Assembly (NCBI RefSeq): GCF_000383855.1
Contig: NZ_KB912877.1
Location: 3,599,917-3,663,916, forward strand
Source: Methylobacter marinus A45
Lineage (GTDB): Bacteria > Pseudomonadota > Gammaproteobacteria > Methylococcales > Methylomonadaceae
Length of the DNA stretch: 64,000 bases
Direction of reading: 5' to 3'
Below are positions 51,358 through 59,044 of the stretch, in pieces; the first letter of the stretch is position 1, and every line of letters starts with the position of its first letter. The notes under the pieces are model-generated. The model was given only the letters and a program-made list of their open reading frames with translations, had not been told where the DNA came from and did no database searches. Made by a program: the position numbers and the translations under genes.

Positions 51358-51593
51358 TGCCTTAAGTGCCCGTGCCATGTCCGGTCACATAAACCGAACA
51401 TTCATTCCGCAACTTGAACAGCGCTTCTGACACGGCAATAAAAGGTGTCAGGTCAGTAGCAAACGCTGATCAGATTGAAGCAGAATGAATGTTCAAACCG
51501 TCCGTCATCAGCATGCGGCAAGATGAGCGGATGCTCCGCAGGCTGTCGCCAGCCGCTGGCATCCCGTTCGGCTTTGCCGGATCAGTTTTTTAC

Positions 51594-51800
51594 TCAGGCT
51601 GTATGACAGGTCGCCGCGCAATGCGTGCACCCGTTAACCTGCCTGAATAATTGAGCGGCTTTTTTCAGGGCGCTGTTGCAATTGCTGATGGCTCCCAGGT
51701 ATTGAATCGCTTCCTTGCCGGGAAGATGATCGCAATCCGCTTTATGAACCACATGGTCCCCATTGCTTTGAGCATTAACCTCAACGTAAAACTCTGCCAT
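51594..51800 (-). CDS. Small Cys-rich protein of unknown function
   Basis: I do not recognise this 68-residue protein. It has five cysteines: one in HKADCDHLPG, one in AISNCNSALK and three in GCTHCAATCHTA. Spacing and the His residues suggest metal binding. The ATG has GAGAGG upstream, which supports a real gene. It lies alone. Confidence 0.65.
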   Translation of the reverse strand: MAEFYVEVNAQSNGDHVVHKADCDHLPGKEAIQYLGAISNCNSALKKAAQLFRQVNGCTHCAATCHTA

Positions 51801-52313
51801 TGTTGATACCTCTCACGGTTTTGTGTTGTCGGAAGGTGGGCTGAAAAAACGCAGCTCACCTGATCGGTCCGGTTTCTGTCGAACTTCGAACATTCAATTT
51901 GCAATATGTTGGAAAAATGACAGAAATAAGGCCGATTCCTGGATATTTTCGAGCTCATTTAACAATGAAGCAGAATTTGTACCAGCACAAATCAGCGGTT
52001 TAACCCGGATATTTCATGGAACCACAGAGAACACGAAGAACACGAAGAAAATCATGGCATTATCATTTCTCACAGATAACTTCATGAGCTCATTATGAAA
52101 TATTTGCAAGTAATTGAATTGAAAAGCCTTCGTGTACTTCGTGTCCTTCGTGGTGAAATATTCAGGTTAAAGTAATTAGGCTACGAACGATGCGAGGTAA
52201 AACTCAGGTAAAAACTGAAAGTTCAGAATGGCTGTGCGCCCCGTGATTAATCAGGGCTGATGGAAATGTGTGAATTCTTGGAAATGAGTCCGCATTTATG
52301 GCATGTCCGTTGT
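51801..52313. repeat. Intergenic region with a diverged inverted repeat
   Basis: A 513-base gap. The stretches near 52010-52050 (CACAGAGAACACGAAGAACA) and 52128-52160 (CCTTCGTGTACTTCGTGTCC) are imperfect inverted copies. They belong to the CACGAAG-type repeats spread in many environmental bacterial genomes. I see no gene; a short Met frame at 51823 has no support. Confidence 0.6.
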
Positions 52314-53270
52314 TTACAGGGCTGCCGTTACGGATTCGAGCAGGACTTTTATCTCGCCGTCAGTGATGAACACCAAGCGGCCGCGGCCATCTTCGGAAGT
52401 CCTGGCAGGCAATAGTGCTGGCGGGAACAATCGCCCGGCCGAGCCTTGCACGCATACGGGGCGACGGTGTTCAGTGGTGTAAACCACGCCTTTCAGGCGC
52501 AGCAACCGGTCGGCATGCCGCATCATCAGGTTCTCCAGCGCGGCCTGCAGGCGCGGCCAGGAAACAGGTTGGTCGAATTGCAGCGTAGTGCTGCCAAAGC
52601 GGTGCTCAGGTATAGGCGGATCGGATATTAATCGATAGCGGTGCTGTTTCTGGAAAGTGAGCAAGGTATCAGGATCGATTGCGCCATGCACGGCGTGAAG
52701 CTTTGCCGCCGCCGGGGCCAATTGGTCCAGGCGCGCCGTCAGGCTATCGATTTGTCGGTCTTCCGCCAGATCAGTATGGGTAATAATCAATGTATCGGCC
52801 CAGACAATCTGGGCCTGGGCTTCGGGATACCGATTCAAGGCATCCTCGCCGGCAGCGGCCGAAACCGTTACGATCAGGCCATCCAGACGATAGCGCGATG
52901 CCAGCCATCGCTCCCTTAACAAGGTGTCCAGTATCGGTTCGGGGGTGGCGATGCCGCTGGTCTCGATCAACACGCGGTCGAACGGCTTCTCGGCCTGCGC
53001 CTGCCAGGCCATGCGCAGGTTTTTCAGCAGCGGCGTCAATGCTCCGTGTACCTGACAGCACAGGCAGCCGCCTGACAGGACGCTCAACGGCACGTTGTGT
53101 TGCCTGAGCAACTGCTGATCGACAGGTGTGGCGCCGAATTCATTGATCACAACGGCCGAGCGCGGGGCATGGTTTAACAGCTGGTTCAATAATGTGGTTT
53201 TGCCGCTGCCGAGGAAGCCGCTCAGGACGATGACGGGAATACGGTTGTCTGGTTCAGGGGAAAATGTCAT
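52314..53270 (-). CDS. COG0523 (CobW-type) GTPase, probable zinc metallochaperone
   Basis: A 318-residue G3E GTPase. Walker A is GFLGSGKTTLL, the metal-binding CxCC is GGCLCCQ, Walker B lies in RVLIETSGIATPEP, and the base motif is ITHTDLAED. A CobW_C domain follows. The gene lies 14 bases after the ZnuD-like receptor, under a Zur box, so it is probably a zinc allocation chaperone made during zinc starvation rather than a cobalamin enzyme. Confidence 0.9.
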   Translation of the reverse strand: MTFSPEPDNRIPVIVLSGFLGSGKTTLLNQLLNHAPRSAVVINEFGATPVDQQLLRQHNVPLSVLSGGCLCCQVHGALTPLLKNLRMAWQAQAEKPFDRVLIETSGIATPEPILDTLLRERWLASRYRLDGLIVTVSAAAGEDALNRYPEAQAQIVWADTLIITHTDLAEDRQIDSLTARLDQLAPAAAKLHAVHGAIDPDTLLTFQKQHRYRLISDPPIPEHRFGSTTLQFDQPVSWPRLQAALENLMMRHADRLLRLKGVVYTTEHRRPVCVQGSAGRLFPPALLPARTSEDGRGRLVFITDGEIKVLLESVTAAL

Positions 53271-53284
53271 GCGTGATGCCTGTT

Positions 53285-55384
53285 TTAAAAATCAACCCGC
53301 AGACCTACCTCAAAACCTCGGCCCGCTTCCGGGGCGAAGTTGCGCAGGAACGAGACGGAATTGCGTATTTCCTGGTTCAGCAGATTGTTGCCTTTGACGT
53401 ACAGCATTAAGTCGGTATTTTCGGCCACGCCCAGGCGGTAGTTGGCACTGGTGTTCAGCAGCCAGTAATCGGGCGTTTCGGTTTCGTTCTCGCCGGGCCG
53501 GTTTTGCCGTTCGGCGCGGGTCAGGCGGATGTTGGCCTGCCAGTCCATGTCGGACCAGGTCAGCTGCGTGCCGTAGCGCAGCGGCGGCAGGCGCGGGACA
53601 TCTGTGCCATCGGTAAAGCGGCCGCGCACGTAATCGCCGAACCAGGTACTGTCGAGCTTGCCGTAGCGGGTTTCGAGCAAGGGAAAGGTGAAATTGGCTT
53701 CAAAGCCCTGGAACTCGGCGTCGCGCTGCTGTGCTCGGACGACCGGCGTGCAGTCGCCGGCGGGGCATGCGTCGACAAAGGCGTCGGCGTCACGATCGAA
53801 GAATGTGCCGTCGTAAATCTGCGCGATATAGTCATTAGCCCAATTGTAGTAAAAGCTGACGTCGGCCTGTATCCAGTTTCTATCGACATGAAAGCCCAGA
53901 TCGAGGTTATGCGCGGTTTCCTCGCGCAAGTCGGCATTGCCTATTTCATAGTTGCGGGTAGCCAGATGCAAGCCGTTGGCGAACAGTTCCTGCACGCCCG
54001 GGGCGCGCTCGGCGCGCGAGAAGGCCAGGCTGACCGATTCCTGGTCGGTGATGTTCCAAAGGGCCGACACCGAGCCGCTGATCGGCGTATGCGTGCGTGC
54101 CGTCCGGCTTTCAGGCGAGATCGTCTGGTGTTCGCCGCGCAGGCCGAACTCATAAATCCAGTCGCCGTGGTGGATGTCTTCGACGGCGAAGAAACCGTAG
54201 GAGTCTATTTGCGATTTCGGTACGATGGCTTCGGCGCCGGTCGCTGAAAAGGTGCTGTTTTTGGTTTGCATGCCGATGACGCCGTGATCGAAAACAGCCC
54301 ATGATTTCTGCATCATCTCCAGCCGGCTTTCGAAGGTTTCGTTTTCGTAGCGCGTGCTGGGGCTGTTGTTTTCCAGTTCCACATGCTGATAATCGGTGTA
54401 GGCCAGGCGCATGCGCAAACTGTCGGCATGCGCGAAAGGGTCTATCAGTTCGCCTTTGATGTCGTAGCGTGTTTGCCGCATATCGACGCGCACGGCTTCT
54501 GGCATCTCGGCTTGATCATCATGACTTTCTTCTTCGTGGACATGATCATGAGCGCCTGGCGGTACGCCGTAATTGTTTTCCAGATGATTGACGGAAAAAC
54601 CTAGCAAGCCTTTGTCGCCGATTATGGAAAATCCGGCGCTGCCGTTCTTGGCGCGCGCGTTACTGTTAGGCAGGCGTCCGTTGCTGTTGAGTATTTCCTC
54701 TTCATGCTCGTCTTCGGTGTGTGTCGCGGCTTCGGCGGATTCGTCGATAGCCAGTCCCGGAATTTGCATCGGGATGCTTTCGCGGAACAGACCGTCCAGA
54801 TGCCAGGCGAACATGTCCTTGCCGCCTTCCAGTTTAAAGGCGCTGGTTTTGCCCTCGAAAACGGAATTATAGCGCTGTTCGACGGCACCCTGAATCAGGC
54901 GCTCGGGAACCTGCTCCGGGATGCGGTTATCGATGACGTTGACGATGCCGCCGATGGCGCCGCTGCCGTACAATAAGGTCGCGGGGCCGCGCAGGACTTC
55001 GACTTGGTCGGCAAAGAACGGTTCTATGCTGTTGGCATGATCAGGGCTTAATGACGATGCGTCATTGGTGCCCAGGCTATTTTGCAGAACCTGTACGCGC
55101 GGCCCGGACTGGCCGCGAATAACGGGCGTGCCGACGCCCGGCCCGAATGACTGGCTGGTAATACCGGCTTCATCTTTCAAGGTTTCACCAATCGTACTTG
55201 CTGCTTTCAGGCGCAGTTCATCATCGTTTAATACCGTTACCGGGCGTGCGGCACTGGAGATCGTTTGCGTCAGTGGGGTGCTGATGACGATTGTTTCCAG
55301 CTTCTGGGGTTGTTCGTCATCTGCTTTAGCGGTAACGCTGACCGCTCCAGCCGAGATGAAAAAAAGGGCGATTTTTTTCTTCAT
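53285..55384 (-). CDS. ZnuD-like TonB-dependent zinc receptor
   Basis: A 699-residue outer-membrane receptor. After a signal peptide come a TonB box region (ETIVIST) and a plug domain (PVIRGQSGPRVQVLQN, VEVLRGPATLLYGSGAIGG). A beta-barrel ends in GFEVGLRVDF. Two surface loops are rich in His/Asp/Glu (EAATHTEDEHEEE and AHDHVHEEESHDDQAE), as in ZnuD receptors that bind zinc. A Zur box lies 72 bases upstream and zur lies beyond it. The COG0523 GTPase follows in the same operon. Zinc import is therefore well supported. Confidence 0.9.
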   Translation of the reverse strand: MKKKIALFFISAGAVSVTAKADDEQPQKLETIVISTPLTQTISSAARPVTVLNDDELRLKAASTIGETLKDEAGITSQSFGPGVGTPVIRGQSGPRVQVLQNSLGTNDASSLSPDHANSIEPFFADQVEVLRGPATLLYGSGAIGGIVNVIDNRIPEQVPERLIQGAVEQRYNSVFEGKTSAFKLEGGKDMFAWHLDGLFRESIPMQIPGLAIDESAEAATHTEDEHEEEILNSNGRLPNSNARAKNGSAGFSIIGDKGLLGFSVNHLENNYGVPPGAHDHVHEEESHDDQAEMPEAVRVDMRQTRYDIKGELIDPFAHADSLRMRLAYTDYQHVELENNSPSTRYENETFESRLEMMQKSWAVFDHGVIGMQTKNSTFSATGAEAIVPKSQIDSYGFFAVEDIHHGDWIYEFGLRGEHQTISPESRTARTHTPISGSVSALWNITDQESVSLAFSRAERAPGVQELFANGLHLATRNYEIGNADLREETAHNLDLGFHVDRNWIQADVSFYYNWANDYIAQIYDGTFFDRDADAFVDACPAGDCTPVVRAQQRDAEFQGFEANFTFPLLETRYGKLDSTWFGDYVRGRFTDGTDVPRLPPLRYGTQLTWSDMDWQANIRLTRAERQNRPGENETETPDYWLLNTSANYRLGVAENTDLMLYVKGNNLLNQEIRNSVSFLRNFAPEAGRGFEVGLRVDF

Positions 55385-55456
55385 TGTTGTTAGTTGGATG
55401 TGTTAAATATTAAGTAGCAAATAGATTGAAATGGGGATTACGCGATTATTCTTAAA

Positions 55457-55472
55457 TTATGTTATAACATAA
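55457..55472 (-). promoter_or_regulatory. Zur box upstream of the znuD-like gene
   Basis: A perfect 16-base palindrome TTATGTTATAACATAA lies between the zur stop and the receptor start. Its core matches the gammaproteobacterial Zur motif (TGTTATA-N-TATAACA type). Zn-Zur bound here would repress the receptor-GTPase operon. Confidence 0.85.
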
Positions 55473-55510
55473 CAACCAAAAAGCCTGATTCGTGCGGATA
55501 TTGGCCCGAC

Positions 55511-56008
55511 TCAGGCATTCGCTCTCGCGCAAGCGGCACAAGTGCCGTGGATCTCAATTGATTTATAACTGATGATAAAGCCGGCTTTTTGGATTTCCGA
55601 TGTCAGGGCGTGCATGACATCGAATGCGGCGCGCTCTTCGATCTCATGGCATTGATCGCAAATCAACAATAATTGCTCATGCTGTCTGTCGGAGCAGTTG
55701 CAGCCGACATAGGCATTAAGGCTTTCCACTTTATGAATCAGGCCCTGGCCCAATAGGAAATCCAGCGCCCGATAGACGGTTGCCGGTTTGGCGGAATAGT
55801 TCAGTGGCTTGATGTGATCGAGCAGGTCATAGGCCTTGACGGCTTTGTGGCTTTCCCAGATGAGTTCCAGTATTTTGCGGCGAATCGGAGTCATATTTAC
55901 CCCTCGCTTGACGCAAAGCCGTTCCGCCATGCTGATGGCTTCGGTAATGCATTTTTTGTGATCGTGAGCAAGGGGTGCTTGTGTATTGTGAGAATCGGGT
56001 TTGCTCAT
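55511..56008 (-). CDS. zur: Zinc uptake regulator Zur (Fur family)
   Basis: A 165-residue Fur-family repressor. The DNA-binding part is MTPIRRKILELIW to SAKPATVYRALDFLLGQGLIHKVE. Metal sites include the CNCSDRQHEQLLLICDQCHEIEE segment and the final CAACARA. The short basic length, C-rich sites and zinc-receptor neighbour identify Zur. A Zur-type palindrome upstream suggests autoregulation. Confidence 0.92.
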   Translation of the reverse strand: MSKPDSHNTQAPLAHDHKKCITEAISMAERLCVKRGVNMTPIRRKILELIWESHKAVKAYDLLDHIKPLNYSAKPATVYRALDFLLGQGLIHKVESLNAYVGCNCSDRQHEQLLLICDQCHEIEERAAFDVMHALTSEIQKAGFIISYKSIEIHGTCAACARANA

Positions 56009-56083
56009 GGTTGCATTATGGATTTGAACGTTAATTAACTGAATTTGACAGTCGTCAGCGGTGCGGCGGCTGTCAGGAATTCA

Positions 56084-56106
56084 AAAATGTTATGTTATAA
56101 CATTTT
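56084..56106 (-). promoter_or_regulatory. Zur box upstream of zur
   Basis: Arms AAAATGTTAT and ATAACATTTT around three bases form a perfect 10-base inverted repeat 76 bases before zur. This is close to the E. coli-type Zur consensus (GAAATGTTATA-N-TATAACATTTC). No other gene start is near, so it should control zur itself. Confidence 0.85.
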
Positions 56107-56460
56107 AAATAAAAAAAATAGCGCTTATACGGATTGGGACGTGCTGGCTGGAATTAATGTACTGGTTACGCACGAATCATTTTATGTTTTTCTGTGAACA
56201 TTGCGGTACCTGAGTCGCGCTGTAGGTGAGAATTCATTTATGCCCTATGGGGGTACTTGTGCCCAGAAGGGTTTCGCGTTGCCTGTTAGTGTGCCGGCAC
56301 TCCGGCTTTTTCCTTGGTCGAATACCCTAAAGGACCAGTGAGTTCGACCCTGCGGGCGCCTGAGCCAATTATCTGCGTAGTGGCATCAGTTAATGTATTT
56401 TTAGCGGATGATCGATTAAATTGCTGCGCGTGGTTATCGTGCTAAATAGGGATTGGTTTT
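56107..56460. other. Intergenic region between zur and the FixJ-like gene
   Basis: About 350 bases with no gene, repeat or terminator I can support, beyond the zur promoter at its left end. Confidence 0.4.
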
Positions 56461-57084
56461 TTACAGGAGGTCGCATTGCATGGCCATCACCATCAATTCG
56501 GCGAGATTTTCAGCCTGCATCTTTTCCATGATATGGGCTCTGTGTACATCAATGGTGCGGTTGCTGATATCGAGTATTCTGGCGGCCTCTTTGTTGGAAT
56601 GACTTCTGACTATCAGGCTCAGCACTTCTTTTTCGCGGGCCGTTAAATGATCGAGGCGGTCAAGTATCTTGCGTTTCTCCCTGAGCTGTTCCCGGGTTTG
56701 GGCATCCTTGCTAAGGGCTTCCTCGATACGGCTCAGCAGAATTTCCTCATTGAACGGTTTTTCCAGAAAATCGACGGCTCCGGCTCTGAATGCTTTTGCC
56801 GAATCCGGCACATCGGCATGGCCGCTGATGAAGATTATGGGGATATCTATGCCTCTTTTGATGAGTTCTTCCTGAAGGTCGAGTCCGCTCATGGATGGCA
56901 TCCTAACGTCCAGAAGCAGGCAACTGGGTTGCTCAGGATTATAGTGATCTAAAAAGGCTTCAGCCGATTCGAAACTCATGACAGGCTGTCCTGTCGATTC
57001 GATCAATAGCGTCAGGGAATCGCGCACGGCAAATTCATCGTCAACTAAATAGACTATAGGGGTCGCCGGCTTATTGTGCGTCAT
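56461..57084 (-). CDS. FixJ-family response regulator
   Basis: A 207-residue regulator with a receiver (VYLVDDEFAVRDSLTLLI, Asp in CLLLDVRMPSMSG, Lys in DFLEKPFNEE) and a LuxR-type helix-turn-helix (LTAREKEVLSLIVRSHSNK to RTIDVHRAHIMEKM). ATG 57084 has GGAGGAA upstream and overlaps the kinase end by 14 bases. FixJ regulators are activated by PAS kinases of FixL type, and such a kinase, though split, is encoded just upstream. Confidence 0.92.
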   Translation of the reverse strand: MTHNKPATPIVYLVDDEFAVRDSLTLLIESTGQPVMSFESAEAFLDHYNPEQPSCLLLDVRMPSMSGLDLQEELIKRGIDIPIIFISGHADVPDSAKAFRAGAVDFLEKPFNEEILLSRIEEALSKDAQTREQLREKRKILDRLDHLTAREKEVLSLIVRSHSNKEAARILDISNRTIDVHRAHIMEKMQAENLAELMVMAMQCDLL

Positions 57085-57778
57085 CAGATTTCCTCCGTAC
57101 CGGTATAGTAAAGTAAAAAGTACTGCCTTTTCCCGGTTTGCTGGCAAAGTATAATGCGCCATCATGGGATTTGATGATTGATTGGCTGATGGATAATCCC
57201 ATTCCCATGCCGGACGATTTAGTCGTATAAAAAGGCGTCAATATCTTTTTTTGGCTGGACTGGCCAAGTCCGATGCCGTTGTCTTTAACTTTTACTTCTA
57301 TAAAGTGATCATCATTCAGCAGTGTCTGAATAAACAGTTTTCGCGGTTTATTATGTGGTAAATTTTTTAGGGCATCAATGCTGTTTCTGACTAGATTTAA
57401 GATCACCTGTTCAATCTGAACACTATCGACATAAATGGCAGGCAGGTCGTCCGCCAGGTTAAAAGTCAATAGAATATTATATTGTTTTAAATCGGTCACC
57501 GATAAGCTGACCGCATTTTCGATCAGCGCGTTCATGTCGGCGGTCGAGCGATGTATTTTCTTGGATCTGACAAACTCCCGCATGTGATGAATGATTTGTC
57601 CTGCTTTCAAGGCCTGATCATGGGTTTTTTGCAGGATTGAGCTGAGCTTCGAAAGATCGGGTTTTTCGGCCTGAATAAAACGCAGGCAGGCCTGCGTGTA
57701 GTTGACAATCGCTGTCAGCGGTTGATTGACTTCATGGGCGATACCGGACGCCAGTTCTCCCATCAAACCCAGGCGCAT
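57071..57778 (-). CDS. C-terminal kinase part of a FixL-type histidine kinase split by TAG
   Basis: Residues MRLGLMGELASGIAHEVNQP start the dimerisation/phospho-acceptor domain. HATPase follows with QVILNLVRNSIDAL, VKDNGIGLG and GMGMGLSISQSII. The frame is the same as the PAS part upstream, and only an amber codon at 57803-57805 separates them. A GGAGG lies 14 bases before ATG 57778, so separate translation is possible. As a stand-alone piece it would be a soluble kinase without its sensor. Confidence 0.82.
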   Translation of the reverse strand: MRLGLMGELASGIAHEVNQPLTAIVNYTQACLRFIQAEKPDLSKLSSILQKTHDQALKAGQIIHHMREFVRSKKIHRSTADMNALIENAVSLSVTDLKQYNILLTFNLADDLPAIYVDSVQIEQVILNLVRNSIDALKNLPHNKPRKLFIQTLLNDDHFIEVKVKDNGIGLGQSSQKKILTPFYTTKSSGMGMGLSISQSIIKSHDGALYFASKPGKGSTFYFTIPVRRKSDDAQ

Positions 57779-57802
57779 AACATGGGAGAGTGCCTCCAGG
57801 TG

Positions 57803-58927
57803 CTATTTTTGCTGGCGCTCTTGCATCTTGCGCAGGCTGACGTCACGGACGATGCTGGTGAAATAGTCCTGGCCATCAAGCGTAAATTCGGCGATGGAGA
57901 TGTCGAGTGGTACCGCGGAACCGTCCTTGCGCATGCCTTCCACTTCGCGAATGCGGCCCAGGACTTTTGGCATGTCGGCTTCCTGCTTATAGCTTTTTCG
58001 TTCCCGATGGGAGCATTTGTTTTGCGAAAGAGGCATGAGTTTATTGATGCGCCGGCCAATCAGTTCTTTCTCGGTATAGCCAAAAATGGTTTCGACCGCG
58101 GCATTCACGGAGATGATTTTGCAGGACATGTCGCAAGTAATGATACCTTCTATGGAGGCATTGAAAATGGAATTAAGCTTTGCCTCGCGTTCCAGTATCT
58201 GCTGTTTTGAATGCCTGAGGTCTTCAACCAGCTTGGTCAGGTTCTGATTGCTCTGAGACAAATCGCAATCCTGCTTAAGTACCTTTTGGGCCAGTTTTTT
58301 ATTGAGATTGGCGATGGTTGCCTCGGCGCGTTTGCGTTCGGTGATGTTGTTCAAGGTCAGCCAGATTTCGCTGTCATTATCATTGATGTCATTGATTTTA
58401 CCCTGGCATTCCACATAGACAACATCATCGTTGCTGTGTTTGAGCCGGACATCCAGCGTTTGATTGTTTTGTTCCGTCATCAGGCTGCGCAGGAATAAAT
58501 AATACGGGTCCTGGTCAGCCGGATCAATATATTGAGCCAGCTTCCGGTTGATGAGCTTTTCCTTGGGATGGTCTAATAAACGGGCGGCGGTAAGGTTGGC
58601 TTGCAGAATCACACCGTCTTTATTCAGGGTCAGATAGCCTACCGGGGAAAGATTATACAGGTTGGCGTACAGATCACGAGAGGCGAGCAGTTCCTGATGC
58701 GTTCGGCTAAGTTCCTCATTCTGTAATTCAAGCTCTATCTGGTGAACCTGGAATTCGAACAGCAGCTTTTGAATATCCTGGCTGGACATGCGAGTAATAT
58801 CGGTGCCGGATTTGCTAAGCATCGTTTCCGCCCGTTTGCGAAGGTTTTCTCGGTATTGGACCAGCAGGTGCTCCGCATCTGTTTGGAGAATTTCGTAATC
58901 GGTATTCCTGTCAAATGAATTAAACAT
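57803..58927 (-). CDS. N-terminal PAS sensor part of the split FixL-type kinase
   Basis: A 374-residue piece. It begins with MFNSFDRNTDYEIL, a helical stretch with the family motif FQVHQIELELQNEEL, then PAS domains (NLSPVGYLTLNKDG and FNASIEGIITCDMS) separated by a coiled coil. It ends ERQQK followed by TAG, and translation past the stop continues HLEALSHVMRLG into HisKA. ATG 58927 has GGGAA upstream. The pair together would make a 618-residue kinase. A point mutation is the simplest explanation. Confidence 0.82.
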   Translation of the reverse strand: MFNSFDRNTDYEILQTDAEHLLVQYRENLRKRAETMLSKSGTDITRMSSQDIQKLLFEFQVHQIELELQNEELSRTHQELLASRDLYANLYNLSPVGYLTLNKDGVILQANLTAARLLDHPKEKLINRKLAQYIDPADQDPYYLFLRSLMTEQNNQTLDVRLKHSNDDVVYVECQGKINDINDNDSEIWLTLNNITERKRAEATIANLNKKLAQKVLKQDCDLSQSNQNLTKLVEDLRHSKQQILEREAKLNSIFNASIEGIITCDMSCKIISVNAAVETIFGYTEKELIGRRINKLMPLSQNKCSHRERKSYKQEADMPKVLGRIREVEGMRKDGSAVPLDISIAEFTLDGQDYFTSIVRDVSLRKMQERQQK

Positions 58928-59044
58928 GGCGATTGATTCCCGCGGATAGGTGAAAAAATGGGCGCACACAGTCCATGCGGGTGCTGGCCGGGGTAATGGT
59001 GCGGAATTTCAGCCTGAGCATTAGTGGAGTTTGGAGGGTTGTGC

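Noticed and set aside
57803-57805. TAG read as pyrrolysine or another recoding
   Set aside because: There is no sign of Pyl machinery and the domain linker needs no special residue. A point mutation is simpler.
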